A DNA stretch of 64,000 nt. Source: Elusimicrobiales bacterium. Lineage in GTDB: Bacteria; Elusimicrobiota; Elusimicrobia; Elusimicrobiales; UBA9959. The stretch lies in contig JAQTOU010000001.1 in the NCBI GenBank assembly GCA_028713125.1, positions 576,273 through 640,272 of the forward strand, in the 5' to 3' direction. The position numbers and the translations under genes are program-made. The notes below the pieces were generated by a model. The model searched no databases. It had not been told where the DNA came from and was given only the letters and a program-made list of their open reading frames with translations. Positions 32,999 to 41,505 of the stretch are shown piece after piece (position 1 is the stretch's first letter; each line of letters opens with the position of its first letter).

Positions 32999-35019
32999 GG
33001 ACTTCCCGCGGCCCGAAAATAATACGCGCGGCGGCCGGCTTGCTGGCCGCCGCGCTGTTTTCGCACGGGCCCGCCCGCGCCGCGGAAGAGTTCAAGCGCG
33101 CCCATGAGGCCGCGGCGCTGGGGTCCGAGTCCGTGGCTTTCGACATAGCGCTGGAGGGGCTGAAGGCCGGCCGCCCCGACAGGGAGCTTTTCCTCTACGC
33201 CGTGGAGCTGCTCCCGGAAAATTCGCCGGACCGCGCCAGGGTGCTGGCCTCCATAGCGGGCGCCCGCCTGCAAGAGAACAAAGAGGACTACGCCTGGTAT
33301 ATAGGCATCTGCAAAGCCATGCGCATCACGGGGCGGTCCCCCGAAGCCCTCTCAAACTGTAAAAAAGCCATGGAGCTGGACCCTACCGTTTACCCGGTCT
33401 ACCGCGAGCTGGGCCTTACCTACGCCGCCGCGGGCAGCCCCCGCAAAGCGGCGGAGACGCTTGCGCAGGGAGTAGAAATTTCTTCATCAAACTACCAGGC
33501 GCATTACTACCTGGCCAAAGTGCTGGAAAAGCGCGGCGACTCGAGCAGGGCCGCGGCCTCCTACGCCAGCGGCCTGGCGCTGATGAAACTCGACACGGAC
33601 CCCGACGCCGGCCGCTACCGCGCCCTGATAAAGGCCGGGATCAAGAGGACCTCGCAGGCAAAAGCAAAACCGCGGGCTAAAGCCCCGGAGCCGGCCGCCG
33701 CCGGGAATACGCGCCAGCCGGACGCCCCCGGGAGCAAGCAGCTCGCCGCCGCGTGCCTGGCCAGGTTCCGCGGGGAGTTCCTTAAAGATAACCTCGGCAC
33801 GGCGCTGGAGGAGAGCGGCGCGTGCCTGAAGCTGGCCCCCGCCGACCCGCAGCTGGCCGCCGAGCGCGCGCCGCTGATGGTGCGCTTGGGCAGATACGAG
33901 GACGGCGTAAAAGAATACGAGAGAGCGGCCTCCTTATACGGGAGCCAGAAGTCCGCCGCCGCCTTTTGCAGGGTTAAAGCCGCCGAGACCTGGATAAAGC
34001 TGGGGAAATACGAGAAGGCGGTGGCCCAGTACAAGCTGGCGCTGAAGGACGATCCCCGGGAGATGAACGCCCTTAAAGGCATGGCCGCCGCGCAGGAAGC
34101 TCGTTCCGATCTAAGCGGGGCGGTACAGACTTACGACGAGATCCTCAGGCTGGAGCCGGGCAATAAAAAGGCGCGGGTACGGAAAGAGGAGCTCAAGTCC
34201 GGCGCGCTTTCCAGCGCCGAAATGCTGGAGGAGCTGAGGCTGCGCCGCCTGGTAGACGATAAAAAGACGGAGCCGCTGCCCGAAGATATAAAACTTTTCA
34301 AGGCCGTCAAGGCCGCCGAGTTAGCCGGCGCGGTGGACTACCTCAAGAAGAAAGTGCCCGGCGGCGCGAGGGGACTGATCGCGGAGCGCCAAACCCCGGA
34401 GGGAACAAAGCTCATGCTGAACGTGGACGGCTATAAGGCCTATGTGTTCCACGCTTCCCGCGAAGCGGTAAAGTTTTACGAAGGGCAGGGGATCGGGCTG
34501 CGCGAGGTCTTCACGCTGCGCACGCTCGCCGGGGCGCCCGTCTTCGACCGGGGCGGCAAGCTGACCCGGGAAGGCGAGGAGGCCTGGAGAAATTCCTCCC
34601 CCGGGAACAAGAACTGGCTGCTGGTCTACGAGCCGGTACCCGCCAGCCCGGAGGCGGAGAAGGCGGACAAGGAAATAGAGGAAGCCAAGAAGGGCGGCTA
34701 CGCCGAGATCTACGAGCCGGAATACCTGTGGCTGCTGCAGAAGACCCAATGCCCCGAGGACGTCCTGCAGGACGCGCCGATAAAACTTCTCATACTCAAC
34801 GACGGCACGAGGCGGCGCTATATGATGTGCTGGTTCGAAACCGGAACCTGCATGAACGGCGTGAACGACAAGCTTCCTTCCTATATAGAGAGCTACCGCG
34901 GCGGGAACACCGATGTGAACGATTCAAAGACCTCCACGGCCTTCTTCGGCACTGGCGCGGTAAAAAAAGCCCATTTCTGCGAGAAAGGGAAAATATGGGC
35001 CGGAGAAAGCCCTAAATGA
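32995..35019 (+). CDS. Exported TPR protein with unknown C-terminal domain
   Basis: The 674-residue protein has a twin-Arg-free signal peptide ([21 protein letters not shown]). Two TPR blocks follow (about residues 105-215 and 250-400; for example [21 protein letters not shown] and [20 protein letters not shown]), separated by an Ala/Lys/Pro linker. The C-terminal 250 residues contain conserved-looking Trp and Cys ([29 protein letters not shown]) and match no family I know. It is coupled to dcd and to the small membrane protein downstream by ATGA overlaps. Confidence 0.8.
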   Translation: MRTSRGPKIIRAAAGLLAAALFSHGPARAAEEFKRAHEAAALGSESVAFDIALEGLKAGRPDRELFLYAVELLPENSPDRARVLASIAGARLQENKEDYAWYIGICKAMRITGRSPEALSNCKKAMELDPTVYPVYRELGLTYAAAGSPRKAAETLAQGVEISSSNYQAHYYLAKVLEKRGDSSRAAASYASGLALMKLDTDPDAGRYRALIKAGIKRTSQAKAKPRAKAPEPAAAGNTRQPDAPGSKQLAAACLARFRGEFLKDNLGTALEESGACLKLAPADPQLAAERAPLMVRLGRYEDGVKEYERAASLYGSQKSAAAFCRVKAAETWIKLGKYEKAVAQYKLALKDDPREMNALKGMAAAQEARSDLSGAVQTYDEILRLEPGNKKARVRKEELKSGALSSAEMLEELRLRRLVDDKKTEPLPEDIKLFKAVKAAELAGAVDYLKKKVPGGARGLIAERQTPEGTKLMLNVDGYKAYVFHASREAVKFYEGQGIGLREVFTLRTLAGAPVFDRGGKLTREGEEAWRNSSPGNKNWLLVYEPVPASPEAEKADKEIEEAKKGGYAEIYEPEYLWLLQKTQCPEDVLQDAPIKLLILNDGTRRRYMMCWFETGTCMNGVNDKLPSYIESYRGGNTDVNDSKTSTAFFGTGAVKKAHFCEKGKIWAGESPK

Positions 35020-35465
35020 ACGGGCAGGTCAGGAATATTTTTTACCTTATCTTCGCGGCGGTAACGGCGGCCATGCTGCTGGCCCTGTTCGGCGGCCTGG
35101 CCAGGAACCTGACCCCCTCCTTCAGGGCGAGGCTGGAAAAGAAAGCCTCGAGCGCGCCGCTGCTCAGGACCGCAAAGAGGTCCGGCCTCACTTATGAAGC
35201 AGCGCTCGGCGCGCCGGCGGAAGCGCTGGGCAAGCCTGTTCTCTGGTGCGTGAATATCTCGTCCTCGCAGGTTTACCTGCCGCCGGGCCGGGGCAAGCCG
35301 CTGGACGTCGCCAATATCGGCGAAATGCCGGTGGAACTCTACGGCAAGTATTCCGGCGAATACGATTGCAGGAACGCCCTGTTCGAGATAACCGGCGTCA
35401 AGACTTTCGACTTCGAAGGGGCCAGGGCCGTGCGCTTGCAAGCCAGTTTTATAGACTACCAGTAG
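35016..35465 (+). CDS. Small membrane-anchored protein of unknown function
   Basis: The 149-residue product has one N-terminal membrane helix (IFYLIFAAVTAAMLLALF) and an extracytoplasmic part with two Cys (LWCVNISSS, EYDCRNALFEI). I recognise no family. The four-base overlap with the preceding TPR gene suggests that the two proteins work together at the envelope. Confidence 0.7.
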   Translation: MNGQVRNIFYLIFAAVTAAMLLALFGGLARNLTPSFRARLEKKASSAPLLRTAKRSGLTYEAALGAPAEALGKPVLWCVNISSSQVYLPPGRGKPLDVANIGEMPVELYGKYSGEYDCRNALFEITGVKTFDFEGARAVRLQASFIDYQ

Positions 35466-35520
35466 CCGCCGCTTTGGCCGTCTAATTAGCCTGGCTCCTG
35501 AGACGGCACAGCCATAGGCT

Positions 35521-35549
35521 TTGCAATACCCCGGAAAATTTGGTAGTAT
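35521..35549 (+). promoter_or_regulatory. rplM promoter, leaderless-type
   Basis: TTGCAA (35521-35526), 17-base spacer, TAGTAT (35544-35549), then only 9 bases to the ATG at 35559. Transcription should start about 3 bases before the start codon, leaving no room for a Shine-Dalgarno site or an autoregulatory leader. Confidence 0.7.
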
Positions 35550-35558
35550 TGTTCTACT

Positions 35559-36008
35559 ATGATACAGAAAACAACTTTGCCTAAAGCCGATACGGCCGAA
35601 AAAACCAGGAAGTGGCATTTCCTAGACGCTAACGACCAGATTCTGGGCAGGCTCTCCACAAAGATCGCCGTCCTCCTGATGGGCAAGCACAAGCGCGACT
35701 TCTGCCCCAATGTGGATTGCGGCGACTTCGTCGTGGTGACCAACACCGATAAGGTGCGCATCACCGGCAACAAATCCGAGGCCAAGTTCTACTTCCGCCA
35801 TTCCGGCTACGCCGGCGGCGCGAGAACCATCCCCTACAAACGCCAGATGGAAAACGACTCCACCCGCGTGATGGAACTGTCCGTGCGCCGCATGCTGGAC
35901 GACAATAACCTCCGCGGCAGGCGCATGAAACGCCTCCGCATCTTCGCCGGGCCCCAGACCCAGTTCGCCGCCGCGAAGACCGTAAAAGCAACAGCAGCCA
36001 AGGAATAA
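35559..36008 (+). CDS. rplM: 50S ribosomal protein L13
   Basis: L13 is an early-assembling 23S rRNA-binding protein. The 149 residues show the L13 core: WHFLDANDQILGRLSTKIA, LMGKHKRDFCPNVDCGDFVVV and a RRMLDDNNLRGRRMKRLRIF segment near the end. It starts MIQKTTLPKAD and precedes rpsI by six bases, the usual L13-S9 pair. It is transcribed from its own promoter with almost no leader. Confidence 0.96.
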   Translation: MIQKTTLPKADTAEKTRKWHFLDANDQILGRLSTKIAVLLMGKHKRDFCPNVDCGDFVVVTNTDKVRITGNKSEAKFYFRHSGYAGGARTIPYKRQMENDSTRVMELSVRRMLDDNNLRGRRMKRLRIFAGPQTQFAAAKTVKATAAKE

Positions 36009-36014
36009 GAGAAT

Positions 36015-36413
36015 ATGGAAAACAAGAACCTCATACTGGCCACCGGTCGCCGCAAAACTTCCGTAGCCCAGATCAGAATGTCTCAGAGCGGCGAAGGCAA
36101 GCTGACCATCAACGGCAAAACTCCCGAAGCCTACTTCGGGAACACCCCCAGGCTCAAGCACGTCATCTGCGCCCCTTTCGATCTTACCAAGGACCAGAAA
36201 TTCGACTGCGTGATCAAGGTTGACGGCGGCGGGCATTCCAGCCAGGCCGGCGCCATCCGCCACGGGATCTCCCGCGCGATCGCCAGCCTCGGCGACAGCT
36301 TCCGCGCCTCCATGAAGAAAGCCGGGTTCCTTACCCGCGATTCCCGCATGGTGGAAAGGAAGAAGCCCGGCCAGCCCAAAGCCAGGAAACGCTTCCAGTT
36401 CTCCAAACGTTAA
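36015..36413 (+). CDS. rpsI: 30S ribosomal protein S9
   Basis: S9 reaches with its basic tail into the P site of the 30S subunit. The 132-residue protein shows ATGRRKTSVAQIRM, GEGKLTINGKTPEAYFG, VDGGGHSSQAGAIRHGISRA, DSRMVERKKPGQPKARKRF and the universal C-terminal Lys/Arg (FSKR). It is cotranscribed with rplM and followed by a strong terminator. Confidence 0.96.
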   Translation: MENKNLILATGRRKTSVAQIRMSQSGEGKLTINGKTPEAYFGNTPRLKHVICAPFDLTKDQKFDCVIKVDGGGHSSQAGAIRHGISRAIASLGDSFRASMKKAGFLTRDSRMVERKKPGQPKARKRFQFSKR

Positions 36414-36435
36414 TCGACGCTTGGCGTACTGCCGA

Positions 36436-36470
36436 CCGCGGGAGGCCCAAAGCCTCCCGCGGTTTATTTT
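36436..36470 (+). terminator. Intrinsic terminator of rplM-rpsI
   Basis: An 11-base-pair perfect stem CCGCGGGAGGC/GCCTCCCGCGG with a 5-base loop, followed by TTTATTTTA. Confidence 0.88.
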
Positions 36471-36566
36471 ATGCCGGCGGTCTGCCGGCCGGCGGCCGGT
36501 GTTTCGGCGCGGCCCGGCCGCTGGTTTGCCCCCCATCCTCCCTTTTTCTTATCATTACCTTAATAT

Positions 36567-37109
36567 ATGAGAAAACTCTGGCTTGCGCTGACCGACCGGC
36601 GCCTTAAAGCGGCGTTAAATGCGCTGCGCGGCTCCGGAACGGGCCTCGGAGACCTGGTCAAAGATCCAGCCGGCGCGCCAGACTTCTTCAGGCCGCTGCG
36701 CTCGGCGCTGCGGAAAGCCTCGGGCGCCCCCCCCTCTTTACCGGCATGCGCCCAGGCCCAGGCGGCGGCGGAGGATTTCACGGCGCGGCTTGAAAAGTTT
36801 TTTTCCGACCTCGCCCTTCACGGCACGCCCCCGGACGCGGCCGCGATGCAGGCGCTGCTTTGCCTCCAGAAAGCCTGCGGCGAGGCCGGCGGGCTCCTGT
36901 CCCCCTGGGGCGGGGCCCCCGCCCTCGCCGTCATCCGCGGCCTTTCCGCCGGGGCGCGTAAAACCCTGTCCCAGGCCGCCGGCGCGGCCGCTGCGTCCGC
37001 CGGCGATTTTCCGCAAAATCTCAAATTTAGTAGTATATACTCCGGACTTGACGCTATTTTTGACGCTTACGAGCGCTGCGCCGAGGCCCTTTACAGGAGC
37101 CAATCATGA
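36567..37109 (+). CDS. Hypothetical helical protein upstream of the 5'-nucleotidase
   Basis: The 180-residue product is Ala- and Leu-rich and predicted helical, without signal peptide or recognisable motif. The ATGA overlap with the next gene and the shared strand support it as a real gene over the longer overlapping frame that starts at 36619, whose product is a Pro/Arg-rich shadow. The function is unknown. Confidence 0.6.
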   Translation: MRKLWLALTDRRLKAALNALRGSGTGLGDLVKDPAGAPDFFRPLRSALRKASGAPPSLPACAQAQAAAEDFTARLEKFFSDLALHGTPPDAAAMQALLCLQKACGEAGGLLSPWGGAPALAVIRGLSAGARKTLSQAAGAAAASAGDFPQNLKFSSIYSGLDAIFDAYERCAEALYRSQS

Positions 37110-38659
37110 AAAAGCTATTAGCGGCGGCCATACTGTTCAGCTGCCTTTCCCCGGCGTGGACCCTGACCATCTCCGTCTACCATACCAGCGACGCGCACGG
37201 CTGGTACTCCGCCCGCCCCGCCAAATGGGACAAAGAAAATTCAACCCGCTCCATAGGCGGCTTCCCCGCGCTTTACGCGCTGGTCAAAAAAGAAAAGAAT
37301 CCCTATATACTTCTGGACTCCGGAGACATGTTCCAGGGCACGCCCGAAGGCAATTTCACCAAGGGGATGGCTACGGTCGCGCTTATGAACAGGCTCGGCT
37401 ACTCCGCGGCGCTGGTCGGGAACCACGATTACGACTACGGCGAGGAAAGCCTCAAGGCGATGATCTCCAGCGCCTCCTTCGTAATGCTCGGTGCGAACGT
37501 CTACAGGAAGGCGGACGGCCAGCATGCCGCTTACCTGAAGCCTTATACTATTATTGAAAAGGCCGGCAAGAAGATAGCCGTGCTCGGGATAGCGGGCAGG
37601 CACACGGCCACCTCCACACTCCCGGCCAACGTCAAGCACCTCGAGTTCCGCGGCGAGGAAGAAGAAGCGGCGAAGTGGACGGCCGAAATTAAAAAGCAGA
37701 AGCCCGACGCCATAATAATCCTCGCCCACGTGGGGATAGGCGGCGACACGTCCGGCAGGAACACCGACGTTTCGACCTGGACCTTCACCGCGCAGGAAGC
37801 CTCCCAGGGGACCATCGGCATAGCGCGAGCCGCGAACGGGGCGCAGGCCGTATTCGGCGGCCATAACCACGCCGGCCTGACCAAGGGCTGGTACGACAAG
37901 GAAAGTTCCACTCTTATCCTGGAAAGTTTCTGGGGCCTGACCGACGTCACGAAGCTCGACCTGCAGTTCGACGACGCCACCGGGGCCTTCACCGGGGCGA
38001 AGGCCGACCTGATCCCGCTCTGGACCGACAAAACAGGAGAGGACGAGGGAACGAAAGTCCTCATAAACGGTTTTACGAAAGACGTGGACAAAGAAATGGG
38101 GGTCGTTATCGGCGAGAGCGCCTTCGACCTGGAAAAATCCACGGACGGCCTGGACTCGGCCATCGGCAACTGGTTTACCGACGCAATGCGCCGCCAGTCC
38201 GGCGCCGACGTCGCCTTCCAGAACACCGCGGGGATCAGGGCCGAGCTGAGGAAAGGCCCCGTCATGATAAGGGATGTCTACCAGGTGATGCCTTTTGAAA
38301 ACACGCTGGTAAAACTTACCATGACCGGCGAACAGCTGAAAAGGCTGCTGGCTGACAACCTCTCCGGAGGTTTCTCGAAGCTGCAGGTCTCGGGCCTGAA
38401 GGTCCGCTTCAGGTCTCCCGCCAGGACCCCGGGGAACGTTGAAATAGAGAAGGACGGGAAGCCCGTAGGCGACGGCGACAAGCTGACCGTGGCCACCAAC
38501 AATTACCTGACCACCGGCGGCACCGGCGGAAAAGTTTTCGGCGAGGCAGAAAAGTCGGAAGACACCATGCAGCCCATAAGGGACCTGCTGCTGAAAGACA
38601 TAAAAGCCTACCCGGTAAAGTCCGCGCCTGAGCGCGGAAGGATAATACGCCTGGAATGA
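37106..38659 (+). CDS. Periplasmic 5'-nucleotidase/UshA-family metallophosphatase
   Basis: The 517-residue exported enzyme has a signal peptide and the full dinuclear metallophosphatase set: Asp29/His31 in HTSDAHG, Asp74 in LLDSGDMFQGTP, GNHDYDYG at 105-112, His in ILAHVGIGG near 215 and FGGHNHAG near 258. The C-terminal 5'-nucleotidase substrate-binding domain includes FQNTAGIRAELRKGP and VYQVMPFENTLVKLTM. It should release phosphate from nucleotides or sugar nucleotides in the periplasm. It begins a cluster with two degenerate phosphatase homologues. Confidence 0.92.
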   Translation: MKKLLAAAILFSCLSPAWTLTISVYHTSDAHGWYSARPAKWDKENSTRSIGGFPALYALVKKEKNPYILLDSGDMFQGTPEGNFTKGMATVALMNRLGYSAALVGNHDYDYGEESLKAMISSASFVMLGANVYRKADGQHAAYLKPYTIIEKAGKKIAVLGIAGRHTATSTLPANVKHLEFRGEEEEAAKWTAEIKKQKPDAIIILAHVGIGGDTSGRNTDVSTWTFTAQEASQGTIGIARAANGAQAVFGGHNHAGLTKGWYDKESSTLILESFWGLTDVTKLDLQFDDATGAFTGAKADLIPLWTDKTGEDEGTKVLINGFTKDVDKEMGVVIGESAFDLEKSTDGLDSAIGNWFTDAMRRQSGADVAFQNTAGIRAELRKGPVMIRDVYQVMPFENTLVKLTMTGEQLKRLLADNLSGGFSKLQVSGLKVRFRSPARTPGNVEIEKDGKPVGDGDKLTVATNNYLTTGGTGGKVFGEAEKSEDTMQPIRDLLLKDIKAYPVKSAPERGRIIRLE

Positions 38660-38660
38660 A

Positions 38661-40133
38661 ATGGTAAAGCCGGCCGGCCTGCGAACAGCTTTCCTCGCCC
38701 TCCTGCTGGGCGCGGGAGCCTGCTCTAAAAAGGAGCAGGTTGTAATTTTCGCCACGGGACGGTCGCAGGGCCGCATCTGGGCCGAGGCGGCGCCGGGCTC
38801 CACTGATAAATCCGGCGGGTTCGCGGTTTTCAAAAGCCTGTACGACAAAGAAAAACTCCCCAGGGTGGCCGTGGACACCGGCAACTGGTTCTCGGCCACG
38901 CCGGAAGGCTGGCTGACGCGCGGCCGCTCGACGCTGACCTGCATTAACGCGGTTCCCTACGCCGCGGCGGCGCCCGGGTACGAGGACCTTTCGCTGGCGC
39001 CGCAGGAGCTGCAGAAACTGGCTGAAGCCTCGGCGGTACCGCTGCTGGCCTCTAACCTCTATCTTAAGACCAACAGCAAGCCCCCCTACCTTTCCAGTTC
39101 GCGCATGATAGAGGCGGGCGGGCGCAAGATCGGGATCTTTTCGGTAATTATTTCCTCCCCCTCGAGCCCGAACAAGCCCAAATACCTGGCCAACTATAAG
39201 CTGGAGAAAGAAACCTACGAGTCCCAAAAAGCGATAAAGACGCTCAGGGACGGCGGCGCGAAACTTATAGTGATGCTTGCGGTCATCAACCCCAGGGAAA
39301 AGGCCCAGCCGGCTTTTTTCCGCGACCTCCTCTCAAAACTGCCGAAGATAGACCTGGTAATAACCGACGAGCCCTCGATAAAGAAACCTTTCAAGGTAGA
39401 ACGCGCCTGGGTGGCCGGCGCGGGGCTGGGAATGGCTTACGCGGCCAGGCTGACGCTTACGCTGGACAGCTCGACGGGCCGGATGACGGACCTGGACTGG
39501 AAGCTGCTCCCTCTCGACGCCGGCAAATACGGCGAGGCCCCGGCCATGGTCAAAGTCATCTCGGGCTTCAAGAAGTCCGCCGCCGCCCATTTCTCGAAGC
39601 AGGTGGGGTTCCTTAGCGCCGCGCTGCCGCTGGACGACCGCGGGGTTTCCCCGGCCGCCGATTTCGCGGCCGACTGCATGCGGCGCTGGGCCAGGACCGA
39701 CGCGGCTATCATCGGGCTCAGGGAGCCCGCGGCCGGCTTTTCCAGCGGCACTGTCACCGTCGGCGACCTCTACACCGCCTTTCCCCTCGACTCCAGCATA
39801 GTTTTCGTCAAGATCCGCGGGGACGACCTCGAGCGGGCGCTGGCCGGGCTACAGCCGGGGGAGATAAGCGTTTCCGGGCTGAAGCTTTTCCTCAAGGACG
39901 GCATTCTCGAGCGCGCGGAAAGCGAGAGCGGGGCGCTCGCCGCCGGACATATCTACAGGCTGGCGGTTCCGGATTCGCTGGTCACCGGGCGCGAAAACCC
40001 CCTCCTTTCAAGCGCTATGGAGTTCGCAAATTCGAGGCGCTACCTCCGCGAGGTCGTGGGCTGGTGCTTCTCCAGGCAGAAATCCTTCGGCAGCCCCGCC
40101 GGCGGCAGGGTCATCCGGGCCGGTGATAAATAA
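38661..40133 (+). CDS. Lipoprotein paralogue of 5'-nucleotidase with lost metal ligands (pseudoenzyme)
   Basis: The 490-residue product has a lipobox (LLGAGAC, Cys21) and aligns through its length with the preceding 5'-nucleotidase, one base downstream. Every metallophosphatase motif has changed: HTSDAHG is ATGRSQG, DSGDMFQGTP is DTGNWFSATP, GNHDYDYG is PGYEDLSL, and GGHNH is TDEPS. The C-terminal domain is kept, including the TVGDLYTAFPLDSSIVFVKI counterpart. The frame is intact and long, so this looks like a maintained non-catalytic protein, not decay. It may bind ligand or regulate the active paralogue. Confidence 0.82.
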   Translation: MVKPAGLRTAFLALLLGAGACSKKEQVVIFATGRSQGRIWAEAAPGSTDKSGGFAVFKSLYDKEKLPRVAVDTGNWFSATPEGWLTRGRSTLTCINAVPYAAAAPGYEDLSLAPQELQKLAEASAVPLLASNLYLKTNSKPPYLSSSRMIEAGGRKIGIFSVIISSPSSPNKPKYLANYKLEKETYESQKAIKTLRDGGAKLIVMLAVINPREKAQPAFFRDLLSKLPKIDLVITDEPSIKKPFKVERAWVAGAGLGMAYAARLTLTLDSSTGRMTDLDWKLLPLDAGKYGEAPAMVKVISGFKKSAAAHFSKQVGFLSAALPLDDRGVSPAADFAADCMRRWARTDAAIIGLREPAAGFSSGTVTVGDLYTAFPLDSSIVFVKIRGDDLERALAGLQPGEISVSGLKLFLKDGILERAESESGALAAGHIYRLAVPDSLVTGRENPLLSSAMEFANSRRYLREVVGWCFSRQKSFGSPAGGRVIRAGDK

Positions 40134-40720
40134 TGTTCCAGGCTATCGCGGCTTTTTTCTCAAAATGGTTCGGCAGGCTCAGGGCCTTCGCCATGCTGGC
40201 CGGGGCCTGGGGCTTCCTTTTCAGCGTAAACTCCCTCATAGGTTTCCAGGCAGGCTTCGAATACGACGACGGGCTGGTCTACTCCACGCCCGCTTTCCAG
40301 GCCGCCGAAAAGGACAAGGCCCCGCAGGGCTCCCCCGATTACTGGAACGCGGTAAACCGCTCCTTCAGCTATGAGCGCCTTAAGCCGGTCCCCTGGCTAG
40401 CAGCCTGGGCGCTCAAGGGCCTCGGCATAAAAATAGCCTTCTTCTGCGACCGCGGCAGCGAGGGCGGGGACAGCCTGGAAGCGTCCTGGCGGAAGCTGGC
40501 CGATTATTTTTACTTCGTCAGGACCGAGGATGAAAAATACAAGATCCTCGAGAAGAGGCGCTTCATCCTATATGCCGCCCCCTCCGACTCCGGGATAATC
40601 CAGGCCAGGAAGGCGGGCGTCACTCCGCTCCGCATCAGAAAAAGCGGGAAGTCCGTAAACCCGCTGGAAAGCACTCCGGGCAAATTCAAAGAGAGAACCC
40701 TTCCCCTTTCGGAATTCTGA
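40133..40720 (+). CDS. AphA-like (class B acid phosphatase, HAD) homologue lacking the nucleophile
   Basis: The 195-residue protein has an N-terminal hydrophobic stretch (about residues 17-38) that is a signal or anchor. It then follows class B acid phosphatase order: FEYDDGLVYSTPAF at 42-55 where AphA has FDIDDTVLFSSPxF, SPDYWNAVNR, IAFFCDRG where AphA has IFFVTGR, and an RKAGVTPLRIRKS tail. The catalytic Asp of motif I is Glu43 and the Thr of DDT is Gly47; the GDSDND motif IV reads AAPSDSG. Activity is doubtful. The start overlaps the preceding stop. Confidence 0.7.
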   Translation: MFQAIAAFFSKWFGRLRAFAMLAGAWGFLFSVNSLIGFQAGFEYDDGLVYSTPAFQAAEKDKAPQGSPDYWNAVNRSFSYERLKPVPWLAAWALKGLGIKIAFFCDRGSEGGDSLEASWRKLADYFYFVRTEDEKYKILEKRRFILYAAPSDSGIIQARKAGVTPLRIRKSGKSVNPLESTPGKFKERTLPLSEF

Positions 40721-40743
40721 CCGCGGCTTCCCGGAGAAAGCTT

Positions 40744-41505
40744 ATGGACCGAAAGCTTATCTACATCATCCCCATGGCCGGCCTTGGCTCCCGCTTCGTC
40801 AAAGCCGGGTACGACATCCCAAAATATATGATCCCCGTCCGCGGCGCCACGGTGTTCGAGCACGCCATGCGCAGCCTGCCGCTGGAGCCGGCCGGAAAAA
40901 TAATTTTTGTCGCGCTCCGGGACCACCAGCGCGACCACGACCTAGAGAAATTTATAGGCGAGTCTTTGAGGCGCCTGCCCGCCGGCCTGCCGCCGGGGAT
41001 AAAGACGGAGATAATATTGCTTGAGAAGCCCACTTCGGGACAGGCCGAAACGGTGCTGAAAGCGCGCGACGCCGTGCCGCCCGGCGCCGGGCTGGCGATC
41101 TATAATATCGACACCCATTTCAGTTCGGCGACTTTGGCCGCCACGCTTGCCGGGCCGGAAAAGAAGGACGGGGTGATAGGGGCTTTCACCCTGGAAGAGG
41201 CGGACCCCAAGTGGAGCTTCGCCGCCCTGGGCCCCGACGGCACTGTAGCGGAGACCGCGGAAAAAAAGCAGATCTCCGGGAACGCGCTCACCGGGTTTTA
41301 CCATTTCACGGACGCCGAAGGCTTTTTCCGCGTCGCCGCGGCCGCGCTCACCTCCGGTGAAAAAACCAATGGCGAACTCTATGTGGCCCCCCTCTATAAC
41401 GCCCTTATACGCGAGGGACATAAATTCGTGCTCGACCGCGCCGGGGTCATCGTCCCGCTGGGCACGCCTGAAGACATCGTAAAGGCGGAAGCCCATGCTT
41501 TCTGA
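40744..41505 (+). CDS. Sugar-phosphate nucleotidyltransferase family protein
   Basis: The 253-residue GT-A-like protein starts with IIPMAGLGSRFVKAGYDIPKYMIPV, the nucleotide-binding signature of sugar nucleotidyltransferases, and continues with LLEKPTSGQAETVLKA, IYNIDTHFSS and GFYHFTDAEGF. It should form an NDP-sugar from a sugar-1-phosphate and NTP, but the specific sugar cannot be read. It overlaps the following GT2 gene by 11 bases and probably provides its donor. Confidence 0.85.
   Translation: MDRKLIYIIPMAGLGSRFVKAGYDIPKYMIPVRGATVFEHAMRSLPLEPAGKIIFVALRDHQRDHDLEKFIGESLRRLPAGLPPGIKTEIILLEKPTSGQAETVLKARDAVPPGAGLAIYNIDTHFSSATLAATLAGPEKKDGVIGAFTLEEADPKWSFAALGPDGTVAETAEKKQISGNALTGFYHFTDAEGFFRVAAAALTSGEKTNGELYVAPLYNALIREGHKFVLDRAGVIVPLGTPEDIVKAEAHAF

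Noticed and set aside
36619-37557. 312-codon frame overlapping the 36567 gene and the 5'-nucleotidase
   Set aside because: Arg/Pro-rich, runs into the nucleotidase in the wrong frame, and the 36567-37109 frame has the ATGA coupling to it.
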